Origin: Chloroflexia bacterium
GTDB lineage: Bacteria; Chloroflexota; Chloroflexia; Thermomicrobiales; UBA6265
NCBI GenBank assembly: GCA_030430125.1
Contig: JAUIGA010000001.1
Coordinates: forward strand, 1-36,245
DNA: 36,245 nt
Reading direction: 5' to 3'
In this document: piece after piece, positions 16,773-23,872 of the stretch
Numbering within the stretch: the first letter of the stretch is position 1
Layout: the number at the start of each line of letters is the position of its first letter
The notes under the pieces: model-generated
Database searches by the model: none
What the model was told of the DNA's origin: nothing
The model's input: only the letters and a program-made list of their open reading frames with translations
Position numbers and translations under genes: made by a program

Positions 16773-16819
16773 TTGCCGGCGCACCTCACGCCGACCACGG
16801 TTCCGTTCCGCGCCGGCAA
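16773..16819. repeat. 10-bp inverted repeat after the dehydrogenase gene
   Basis: TTGCCGGCGC (16773-16782) pairs with GCGCCGGCAA (16810-16819) across 27 nt. It begins 33 bp beyond the dehydrogenase stop and could end that transcript. The rest of 16741-16970 shows no coding signal that I trust. Confidence 0.4.
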
Positions 16820-16970
16820 TGGCGTCCCGCCAGCAAGCGTGGGTGTCATGGACCGAGATGGGGGACCATTGCCCGCGCCGGCTCAGTCTTCCGCTTCGCT
16901 CGCGAGCACGGGCAAGGCCTCCCTACCGGTGTTATCTCTTCGATCGTTGTCTCGTGACCGGCGTGCCGGG

Positions 16971-16979
16971 TGCTACGAT
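16971..16979 (+). promoter_or_regulatory. candidate extended -10 promoter for the ECF sigma operon
   Basis: TGCTACGAT is a TGn extended -10 with hexamer TACGAT. A TTGTCT lies at 16947 but the spacing of 21 is too long, so the -35 is unclear. Transcription would start near 16986, about 48 nt before ATG 17034, which excludes the upstream in-frame start at 16773. Confidence 0.45.
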
Positions 16980-17033
16980 TGCCGTGGCAACGTGCCTGTT
17001 CCCGTCGTGTTCGCGGAAGGTCCCTGTCGTCGC

Positions 17034-17735
17034 ATGCTCTGGCCGATGTTCACGCCCGCTCGGATCACGCGCTTCCGGCGACGCAGGAACCCGGAGTCCA
17101 CCGTATCCCTAACCGGTTCACCGTCGGGACAGGACGACGATGAGCGGATCGTCGAGCGGGCCCGGCGAGGCGATGTCGCCGCGTTTCGGGAGCTTGTGGA
17201 CCGGCATCAGACGCCCGTCTTCAACGTCGTCCTCCGTACCGTCAAGGATCCTGGGCTGGCCGAGGATGTGACGCAGGACGCCTTCCTGCGTGCCTGGCGG
17301 TCGATCGATCAGTTTCGCGGCGGTAATGTCCGCGGCTGGTTGATGCGCATCGCCGTCAATCGCGCCCATGACCTGCTTCGGAGCCAGAAGCGTCGACCGG
17401 CGGATTCGCTCGATGCCCTGGAGTACGAGCCGGTTCCGGCATGGTCGACCTCGGTGCGGGCGGCTGAGGATCCGCATGCGTTCGCGGCCCGAAGCGAGCT
17501 GTCGGAAAAGCTGGAGGGGTTGCTCGCCCGCTTGCCGGACGACCAGCGTACCGCGCTCCTGCTGGTTGACCTCGAAGGGTTCAGCTACGACGAGGCGGCC
17601 GGGATCATGGCGGTGGCGCCAGGTACGATCAAGAGCCGCATCAGCCGCGCCCGTTCCCGGCTTCGAGAGGAAGTGCGCGCCGATCCACACGCGTCGGAAC
17701 TGTTCGATCGATTTCTGCGTCAGGAGAGTGACTAG
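17034..17735 (+). CDS. ECF-type RNA polymerase sigma factor
   Basis: This sigma-70-family protein of about 233 residues redirects RNA polymerase to a stress or envelope regulon. Region 2 spans FRELVDRHQTPVFNVVLRTVKDPGLAEDVTQDAFLRAWRSIDQF with GWLMRIAVNRAHDLLR. Region 4 spans LLARLPDDQRTALLLVDLEGFSYDEAAGIMAVAPGTIKSRISRARSRLREE, a helix-turn-helix that binds the -35. There is no region 3, as expected for the ECF group. The frame is open to 16773, but the proposed promoter at 16971 argues for ATG 17034 or 17046. It is followed 52 bp downstream by a zinc-finger membrane protein that fits as its anti-sigma factor. Confidence 0.93.
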   Translation: MLWPMFTPARITRFRRRRNPESTVSLTGSPSGQDDDERIVERARRGDVAAFRELVDRHQTPVFNVVLRTVKDPGLAEDVTQDAFLRAWRSIDQFRGGNVRGWLMRIAVNRAHDLLRSQKRRPADSLDALEYEPVPAWSTSVRAAEDPHAFAARSELSEKLEGLLARLPDDQRTALLLVDLEGFSYDEAAGIMAVAPGTIKSRISRARSRLREEVRADPHASELFDRFLRQESD

Positions 17736-17787
17736 CCCTGCCGGCCGGCTCGCGGGAGCCTGGCGCCGGCGTGGCGCGTGAACGCCT

Positions 17788-18567
17788 ATGGACCACCTCG
17801 ATCCGGAACTGCTCTCCGCATACATCGACAACGAGCTCTCACCCGCCGAGACCGCGCAGGTGGAGACGCACCTCGGTGCGTGCGAGATCTGCCAGGCCGA
17901 ATTCGAGGAGCTTCGCGGTGTTTCGTCCCTGGTTCGCCAGCTTCCGATCTATCTGCCGAAGCGAACCATCGAGGTCGACGCGTCCGGGCGCTCCGAGCCG
18001 TCGACCATCCTCCGAATCGTAGAGTTCAGCAAGCCGGTCGCGATCGCAGCGGTGGTGTTGCTCGTCGCGTTCGCCGGTTTGCGGCTGTTCATCGCCTCCC
18101 AGGACGATGGCGGCGACAGCGGTGACCCCGTATCGTTCAGCGCCGTGGATTCGACAGCAACGGCTGGAACCGATTCGGCCGATCGCGCGTCTGATACTAC
18201 AGCGGCAGAGGCGCCTGCCGCGATGGATCAAGAGGCGGCCGGAGAAGCCGCGCAGATGCAGGAGGCCGCGGCGGACGAGCAACCCGCTGTCGGCGCGTTT
18301 CAGGAATCCGGCGAACCGGACAGTGATGAGGAAGCGCCTCCACTGGGGGCAATGGCGCCTCCGGCGCAGGTGGCCCCTTCGCCCGCTACCCCGCCGTCGA
18401 CGCCGATTCCCACCGCCGCGGTGGCGCCAGATGTCGACGCAGCCCGGGACGCCTCGGATGACACCGACCTGGTCGCTGCCGGCATCGTCGTCGTCGTGGT
18501 GGTCCTGTTGGGCGCGGCAGCAAGTTGGTACGTGTTCTTTCGGTCTCCGCGGCGTCCTCGCGGGTGA
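17788..18567 (+). CDS. anti-sigma factor with zinc-finger (zf-HC2) domain and two membrane helices
   Basis: This 259-residue protein begins MDHLDPELLSAYIDNELSPAETAQVETHLGACEICQ, the zinc-binding anti-sigma domain with His28, Cys32 and Cys35 (H-x3-C-x2-C). The domain holds ECF sigma factors inactive at the membrane. A first membrane helix lies near 84-104 (VAIAAVVLLVAFAGLRLFI). About 120 residues of Ala/Pro/Glu/Asp-rich low-complexity sequence follow, then a second helix near 230-252 and a basic tail (RSPRRPRG). Classic members have one helix and a sensor domain outside; here the outer part is a disordered loop tethered at both ends. It is translated after the sigma gene and before the SIMPL gene. 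The ribosome site is weak. Confidence 0.88.
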   Translation: MDHLDPELLSAYIDNELSPAETAQVETHLGACEICQAEFEELRGVSSLVRQLPIYLPKRTIEVDASGRSEPSTILRIVEFSKPVAIAAVVLLVAFAGLRLFIASQDDGGDSGDPVSFSAVDSTATAGTDSADRASDTTAAEAPAAMDQEAAGEAAQMQEAAADEQPAVGAFQESGEPDSDEEAPPLGAMAPPAQVAPSPATPPSTPIPTAAVAPDVDAARDASDDTDLVAAGIVVVVVVLLGAAASWYVFFRSPRRPRG

Positions 18568-18605
18568 CCGGTGGTGATTGAGGCAAGTATCGGAGGTTCA
18601 GCGAG

Positions 18606-19373
18606 ATGAAACTGGTAACACGCGTTGTATTCGCGACACTGATCCTGACCGGCCTGCTCGCCACGCTGGCGCCGGCAGCTTCCGCTGCCCAGGACGCCAC
18701 GGCGACACCGGACCCGGCACGTCGAACGATTGCGGTCGAAGGCACCGGCACGGTGGATATCGCGCCGGACACCGCCCAGGTGTCCTTCGGTGTGCGCACG
18801 CAGAATGAGTCGCTGGAGACCGCGCAGGACGAGAACTCAACACGCACCCAGGCGATCATGGACGCGTTCACCGCGGCTGGAATCGCGGACGCCGACGTCG
18901 CCACCTCGCAGTACTCGGTGTTCGTCATCAACGAGTATGACCGCGACGGGAACCTGGTTGGCGTTCGTGCCTACGAGGTGTTCAACCAGGTCACCGTGAT
19001 CATTCGCGACCTGTCGATCGTCGGCGAGGTGCTCGACAGCGCCGTTGGTGCGGGCGCGAACGAGGTTGGCGCCATCTCCTTCTATGTCGACAACACCGAC
19101 GAGGCGTCGAGCCAGGCGCGTGCCGCCGCCGTCGAGAATGCCCGCGCCAAGGCCGACGAGCTGGCCGAAGCGTCGGGCGTGGTCGTCGTCGGTGTCTACA
19201 CCATCGCGGAAATATCCGCGCCTCAGCCGGACCCCATCCAGTTTGGCTTGGGAGGCGCGGCACCGATGGCGGCGGAGGACTCCGCCGTTCGGGAGGTGCC
19301 GGTGTCGCCCGGTCAGACCCAGGTGACGGTGCGGGTGCAGGTCGAGTTCGAGATCGAGCAGCCGCAAGGATGA
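18606..19373 (+). CDS. SIMPL (DUF541) domain exported protein
   Basis: This 255-residue protein has a clear signal peptide (KLVTRVVFATLILTGLLATLAPAASAAQ, cut near AAQ). It is followed by RTIAVEGTGTVDIAPDTAQVSFGVRTQNESLETAQDENS, the standard start of SIMPL/DUF541 proteins. The middle has YEVFNQVTVIIRDLSIVGEVLDSAVGAGANEVGAISF. The end (QVTVRVQVEFEI) is the last conserved strand. SIMPL proteins are periplasmic or outer-surface proteins linked to oxidative or envelope stress; their biochemical role is not settled. GGAGG stands 9 nt before ATG 18606. It lies 38 bp after the anti-sigma gene, so sigma, anti-sigma and SIMPL are likely one operon and this may be a target of the sigma factor. Confidence 0.92.
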   Translation: MKLVTRVVFATLILTGLLATLAPAASAAQDATATPDPARRTIAVEGTGTVDIAPDTAQVSFGVRTQNESLETAQDENSTRTQAIMDAFTAAGIADADVATSQYSVFVINEYDRDGNLVGVRAYEVFNQVTVIIRDLSIVGEVLDSAVGAGANEVGAISFYVDNTDEASSQARAAAVENARAKADELAEASGVVVVGVYTIAEISAPQPDPIQFGLGGAAPMAAEDSAVREVPVSPGQTQVTVRVQVEFEIEQPQG

Positions 19374-19419
19374 TCGTCGCCAGGCCGTGATGAGCCGAAG
19401 TACGCAAGGCGTGCTGCAT

Positions 19420-19680
19420 GGGCGGGGCTCGTCCCCGCCCTCGGTCTCTCCGGCATCGTCAAGGGCCGGCACAAGGCCGGCCCGTACGTTGGCTCTCGCT
19501 ACGATTTGCGTACGGGCGGGGCTTGTCCCCGCCCTCGGTCTCCCCGGCGCCGTCGAGGGCCGGCACAAGGCCGGCCCGAACGTTGGCTCTCGCTACGATT
19601 TGCGTACGGGCGGGGCTTGTCCCCGCCCTCGGTCTCCCCGGCGCCGTCGAGGGCCGCCACAGGGGCGGCACTACGCGTTG
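19420..19680. repeat. 94-bp tandem repeat (2.8 units) of paired GC hairpins
   Basis: Units start at 19420, 19514 and 19608, an exact period of 94 bp. Each contains an 8-bp hairpin with stem GGGCGGGG and loop CTTGT (CTCGT in unit 1), a spacer, then an 8-bp hairpin with stem GGGCCGGC and loop ACAAG (first copy 19463-19483), then about 30 bp up to the next unit. The third unit ends instead with GCCGCC-ACAGG-GGCGGC followed by CACTAC, the inverted form of the arm seen at 12786 and 33782. The repeat fills most of the 355 bp between the SIMPL gene and the pepF stop. It may act as a bidirectional terminator. No gene is seen here. Confidence 0.9.
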
Positions 19681-19728
19681 AGACGGTGACGATCGTGTCA
19701 ACCCTTCCGAGAACTGCTTTGGGCCTGC

Positions 19729-21537
19729 CTACTCGCCGTCCACCAGTCCAACGAACCGGTCGATATCCTCCCGGATGACGTTGAGACTGCCCTGCCAGAA
19801 GGCCTTGTCCCGGATGTTGATCCCGAACTGCCCCGCCAGCTCGGCGGCATCGGCCATGCCGGTCTGTGACAGCAGGTCGTCGTAGCTTGCCCGGAAGGTG
19901 TCCGGATCCTGCTCGTACTGGGCGTAGAGCCCGAGGCCAAACAGCAGCCCGAACATGTACGGGTAGTTGTAGAACGCGTAATCCATCGAATAGTAGTGCG
20001 GCTTCACCGCCCACATGTAGGGGTGAAGCGTCGCCTCGTCGATCGCGTCGCCGTAGGTCTGCTTCTGCGCGTCGAGCATCAGTTGGCAGAACTCGTCGGA
20101 CGAGAGCTCGCGTTCCTTCCGCCGTTCGAATACCGACTGCTCGAACAGGAACCTGCTGGTGATGTCGACTGTCACCGCGGCGGCCGTCTGCAGCGCTGCT
20201 TCGATGATTGGCAGTTGTTCCGCCGGCTCGACCGTCTGCAGCGCGGCCTTGCGCAGGATCGTTTCGCAGAACGTGCTGGCGGTTTCGGCGAGGGTCATCG
20301 GCGTGTCCGACGCCTGCAACATCGTCCGGTGCTCCAGGCAGAGAACGTGGTAGGCGTGACCGAGCTCGTGGGCGAGTGTCGTGACCTCCTCGAAGGCGGG
20401 TACGTAATTGGCGAGGATGCGCGACTCGCCCGGACGCACGCTCATGCAGAATGCGCCGCCGACCTTGCCGGAGCGTGGCTCGGCATCGACCCATCGTTCG
20501 GCGAACGCTCGTTCGGAGAGCCCGCGCATGCGGCCTGAAAATGTGCCGAACTGCAGGTTGACGAACGCGACGGCGTCATCCCAGGCCCAGGCGCCACCCT
20601 CGGCGCCGACCGGCGCGGCGATGTCGTACCACGCGAGCTTCTCAATGCCAAGCGCCCTCGCCTTCGCGTCGAAGTACCGGTGGAAGTCGGGGAATGCCTC
20701 GCGGGCAGCCTCCATCATCGCGTCGAGCGTTTCCCGGTCGATGTGGTTCTGGAAAAGTGCCTCGTCGAGCACCTCGTTCCAGCCTCGCCCTTCGGCAAGG
20801 GTCAGGTGCTGTCCCTTGACGCCGTTGAGCGTCGCCGCGAGCGGGGTCGACCACTGTGCCCATGCGGCAACCTCGGCTTCCCATGCCCGCTGGCGCACGC
20901 CGCGGTCGGGGTCGTTCTCGAGTGCACGAACCTCGGTCATCGCCAGCTGCTCGGGCTTGCCGGGTTCCTTTTCTAACTCGACCATGATCTGCGAGGAGAT
21001 GTCGCCATGCAGCTTGCCCCACGCCTCCCCGCCGGAGGTCGAGAGCTCGCTGGCAAGATCCTCCTCCGGTTGTGTCATCAGATGCTCGGCACGGATCTTC
21101 GCCTGGCGGACAGCGTAGGCGTGCGACTGCGCGACCTCGAATCGCTCGATCAGCGTCTCGGTGTCGAGACTGCCGAGCCAGGCGGTGACGCGGCTGAGGA
21201 CCATCGCCAGGCGCGCGAACCACATGCGCAGCTCGCTCTCCCACGCCGCTGCCGCTTCGTCGCGTGAGTTGACGGTCGTATAGCCCGCGACGAATGCGCG
21301 AACCTCCATCGCCTGCTCGAGGAAGTCGTTGAGCCGGGTGAAGACGTCGTCGAACGTGGCGACGGTCCCCTCGTCGATCGCCGCACCGGACTCGAGCACC
21401 CGAACGTCGGTTGTCAGGGCGGTCAGCTTCGCCTTGAGCTCGTCGACGGCGGCTGCGAACTCGGGGGAATCAAGCCCCGGGTAGATCGTCGTCATGTCCC
21501 AATGCGGGAGCTTCGTCGTCTCCATCGTGTCTGTCAC
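19729..21537 (-). CDS. pepF: oligoendopeptidase F (M3 family zinc peptidase)
   Basis: This 602-residue cytoplasmic metallopeptidase cuts short peptides. The zinc site is HELGH (His390, Glu391, His394) in TLAHELGHAYHV, with the second Glu in LAETASTFCE about 25 residues on. The N-terminal helical domain with WDMTTIYPGLDSPEF and the central ARALENDPDRGVRQRAWEA region match PepF. The frame is open to 21681. GTG 21537 is preferred because AAAGG is 9 nt upstream; ATG 21525 is a possible alternative. It follows prfC by 77 bp on the same strand. The length is normal for the family and nothing is missing. Confidence 0.94.
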   Translation of the reverse strand: MTDTMETTKLPHWDMTTIYPGLDSPEFAAAVDELKAKLTALTTDVRVLESGAAIDEGTVATFDDVFTRLNDFLEQAMEVRAFVAGYTTVNSRDEAAAAWESELRMWFARLAMVLSRVTAWLGSLDTETLIERFEVAQSHAYAVRQAKIRAEHLMTQPEEDLASELSTSGGEAWGKLHGDISSQIMVELEKEPGKPEQLAMTEVRALENDPDRGVRQRAWEAEVAAWAQWSTPLAATLNGVKGQHLTLAEGRGWNEVLDEALFQNHIDRETLDAMMEAAREAFPDFHRYFDAKARALGIEKLAWYDIAAPVGAEGGAWAWDDAVAFVNLQFGTFSGRMRGLSERAFAERWVDAEPRSGKVGGAFCMSVRPGESRILANYVPAFEEVTTLAHELGHAYHVLCLEHRTMLQASDTPMTLAETASTFCETILRKAALQTVEPAEQLPIIEAALQTAAAVTVDITSRFLFEQSVFERRKERELSSDEFCQLMLDAQKQTYGDAIDEATLHPYMWAVKPHYYSMDYAFYNYPYMFGLLFGLGLYAQYEQDPDTFRASYDDLLSQTGMADAAELAGQFGINIRDKAFWQGSLNVIREDIDRFVGLVDGE

Positions 21538-21614
21538 GTCGTTGTGCCTTTCGTGTGGAAGAAACGAGTCTGCACAGGACCGGCCGCTTCGCGTCGGTTC
21601 AGCGCGTCCGGTCG

Positions 21615-23228
21615 CTACACCTCCGCCAGCGCCGAGAAGGTCACCTCTTTGGCGTTCTCTTCGGCATAGCGCAGGTCCCATTCGGTCGTGAACAGGATAA
21701 CAGGGCGTCCGTCGCGGTCCTCGGCACGCATGCGGCCGCGACCGTTGCTGATGGTGGCGATTTCTGTCTCATCGCCGCTCACCCAGCGGGCGGCGGTGTA
21801 GGACAGCGGATCGAGCGCCGTCTCGACGTTGTATTCCGACTCCAGGCGGTAGCGCACAACATCGAACTGGAGCGCCCCGACAGCGGCCAGCACGGGTTCC
21901 CGGCTGCCGGTCGTCACCGGGTAGAAGAGCTGAATCGCCCCTTCCTCCTCGATCTGCGACAGCCCCTTGAGGAACTGCTTGTAGCGGTCGGCGCGGGTGT
22001 GCCGCAGCAGGGCGAAGTGCTCGGGCTGGAAGCGCGGCAGCGGCGGAAAGGTGCCGATGTCGGTGTCGCTGATCGTGTCGCCGATCGTGAAGGTGCCGGT
22101 GGATACGAGCCCGACGACATCGCCGGCGAACGCCTCCTCCACCACCTCGCGGTCGGAGCCGAAGAGGCGCATCGGTCGAGAGAGGCGAACCTTTCGACCA
22201 AGCCGCGGTACCCAGGCGTCGAGATCGCGTTCGAACCGGCCGGAGACGACGCGCATGTAGGCAACGCGATCGCGGTGGCGCTTGTCCATGTTTGCCTGGA
22301 TCTTGAAGACAAAGCCGGAGAACGTCTCATTTGTCGGCTCGATGAGGTCTCCGTTCGACGTTTCCTGCGGCTGCGGCGGCGGCGCCATGCCGACGAAGTG
22401 ATCGAGGAAGAGCTGGACACCGAAGTTCGTCAGCGCCGAACCGAAGCAGACTGGCGTCAGGTTGCCGGCCAGCACCGCCGCGAGGTCGAACTCTGTGCCG
22501 GCGAGGTCGAGCAGCTCCAGCTCCTCGCGCAGCGTGGCGGCCCTTTCCTCGCCGAGCTCGTCGTCCAGGGTTGGGTCTTCGATGCCGGACAGGCGTACCG
22601 GCGCCTGTTTCGCGCCGTGCTCCGTCCGCTCAAACAGGTGCACCATGCCGGAGACGCGGTCGTAGACGCCACGGAAGTCCGGACCGTCGCCGATCGGCCA
22701 GTTCAGCGGGTAGGTCGCCATCCCGAGCGTGTTCTCGATTTCCTCCAGCAGCTCCAGCGGATGCCGGGCGGGGCGGTCCATCTTGTTGATGAAGGTGAAG
22801 ATCGGCGTCCGCCTGCGTCGGGTGACTTCGAAGAGCTTGAGCGTTTGCGGCTCGATGCCGCGGGCGCCGTCGAGGACCATCACCGCGCTGTCGACGGCGG
22901 TCAGGGTGCGATAGGTGTCCTCGGAGAAGTCCTGGTGGCCCGGGGTGTCGAGCAGGTTGACGAGGTAGTCCCGGTACGGAAACGCCAGCACGGTCGAGGT
23001 GATCGAGATGCCGCGTTCCTGTTCAATCTCCATCCAGTCGGAGGCGGCGTGGCGCTGGCTGCGACGTGCGGTGACAGACCCGGCAAGCTGCACGGCCCCG
23101 CCATACAGCAGCAGCTTCTCGGTCAGGGTGGTCTTGCCGGCATCCGGGTGGGAAATGATGGCAAAGGTGCGGCGGCGCATGACGTCTTCAGCCAGCGCGG
23201 TGGCGCGGGCAGGTGCAGTCTCGATCAT
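21615..23228 (-). CDS. prfC: peptide chain release factor 3
   Basis: This 537-residue translational GTPase removes RF1/RF2 from the ribosome after termination. The G motifs are G1 SHPDAGKTTLTEKLL, G2-region SVTARRSQRHAASDWMEIEQERGISIT, G3 DTPGHQDFSEDTYRTL and G4 NKMDRPARHPLELLEEIE. GISITSTVLAF, the VYDR segment and the C-terminal AVGALQFDVVRYRLESEYNVE distinguish RF3 from EF-G. ATG 23228 has GAGGA 6 nt upstream. It is 68 bp downstream of the zinc-ribbon gene and upstream of pepF, so the three may be co-transcribed. The length is as expected. Confidence 0.96.
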   Translation of the reverse strand: MIETAPARATALAEDVMRRRTFAIISHPDAGKTTLTEKLLLYGGAVQLAGSVTARRSQRHAASDWMEIEQERGISITSTVLAFPYRDYLVNLLDTPGHQDFSEDTYRTLTAVDSAVMVLDGARGIEPQTLKLFEVTRRRRTPIFTFINKMDRPARHPLELLEEIENTLGMATYPLNWPIGDGPDFRGVYDRVSGMVHLFERTEHGAKQAPVRLSGIEDPTLDDELGEERAATLREELELLDLAGTEFDLAAVLAGNLTPVCFGSALTNFGVQLFLDHFVGMAPPPQPQETSNGDLIEPTNETFSGFVFKIQANMDKRHRDRVAYMRVVSGRFERDLDAWVPRLGRKVRLSRPMRLFGSDREVVEEAFAGDVVGLVSTGTFTIGDTISDTDIGTFPPLPRFQPEHFALLRHTRADRYKQFLKGLSQIEEEGAIQLFYPVTTGSREPVLAAVGALQFDVVRYRLESEYNVETALDPLSYTAARWVSGDETEIATISNGRGRMRAEDRDGRPVILFTTEWDLRYAEENAKEVTFSALAEV

Positions 23229-23296
23229 GGGGTCCTCGGTCGTGAGCGCGTGTTGCGTGGTTGCGGAAAAGGGGGGGCAGCGGAGTGAGACCGGGG

Positions 23297-23686
23297 TCAG
23301 TATCGACCTCGACGCATGGAACCGCCATGGATGGGATCGGCGCTGCGCACGATGGGTTTCACGTACAGCAAGTACTCGTTCGACCCGACCTTGAGCACGC
23401 GCGTGATGTCGTACTTCGTCTGCCGGCGCGTATCCCGATAGGTACCCCCCGCGCGGTACTGTCCGAGACGCATGTCGCGCGAATTGCGCGAGATGATCTC
23501 GTAGGTCAGGCGCTTGCAGGTATTGCAGGTGACGTACTGATCCCGCTCATCGGTCGGGCCGGTGAAGCCGCGCTGCACCAGTCGCACGTCCCGGCTCTGG
23601 CACCAGGGGCAACGGCGCTCGCGGACAGTCTCGCCGCCGGAGTTCCCGCGGGAGTCACGGCCACGATTCGCATTGGATTCGACCAT
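23297..23686 (-). CDS. small C4 zinc-ribbon protein, function unknown
   Basis: This 129-residue basic protein has a disordered N-terminus (ESNANRGRDSRGNSGG) followed by CPWCQSRD and, about 30 residues later, CNTCKR, a four-cysteine zinc ribbon. The second half (RDMRLGQYRAGGTYRDTRRQTKYDITRVLKVGSNEYLLYVKP) has no motif known to me. The frame runs on far upstream, but ATG 23686 is set by AGGAGGGAGGG a few nt before it. It lies head to head with copA, 186 bp apart, with its own extended -10 element. Downstream on the same strand are prfC and pepF. It could bind RNA or the ribosome given the basic charge and neighbours, but this is a guess. Confidence 0.75.
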   Translation of the reverse strand: MVESNANRGRDSRGNSGGETVRERRCPWCQSRDVRLVQRGFTGPTDERDQYVTCNTCKRLTYEIISRNSRDMRLGQYRAGGTYRDTRRQTKYDITRVLKVGSNEYLLYVKPIVRSADPIHGGSMRRGRY

Positions 23687-23759
23687 GGCACCCTCCCTCC
23701 TGTCCGAGCGCACCAGCCGAGATGGCGCCATGCGGGACCGCTCCGCCGCATACTCGCTA

Positions 23760-23768
23760 ACTATAGCA
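23760..23768 (-). promoter_or_regulatory. candidate extended -10 promoter for the zinc-ribbon gene
   Basis: The minus strand reads TGCTATAGT, an extended -10 with hexamer TATAGT, about 74 nt upstream of the start codon at 23686. No good -35 is visible. It resembles the elements at 5034 and 16971. Confidence 0.45.
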
Positions 23769-23800
23769 GCCTCCGGGCGGTCACCGGCGCCTTCGATCAC

Positions 23801-23829
23801 TTGCGCAATATACCCTACGGGGGTATGAT
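23801..23829 (+). promoter_or_regulatory. copA promoter with CsoR-type operator
   Basis: TTGCGC (23801-23806) and TATGAT (23824-23829) are separated by 17 bp, a good sigma-A promoter. The palindrome ATACCC-N5-GGGTAT (23810-23826) fills the spacer and enters the -10. CsoR-family repressors bind GC-centred sites flanked by TA-rich ends of this kind and leave on binding Cu(I). Expression of copA is therefore predicted to be copper-induced. The same palindrome is found before copZ at 29327. Confidence 0.75.
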
Positions 23830-23872
23830 GGGGACAGTGATACCTTTTTGTTCGTTCGGTGAGGACTAGCTC

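Noticed and set aside
19418..19701. Short open frames coding AGLVPAL-like repeats, and the idea of a CRISPR array
   Set aside because: The coding-like periodicity comes from the 94-bp hairpin repeat. Units touch without unique spacers and the repeat is far longer than a CRISPR repeat.
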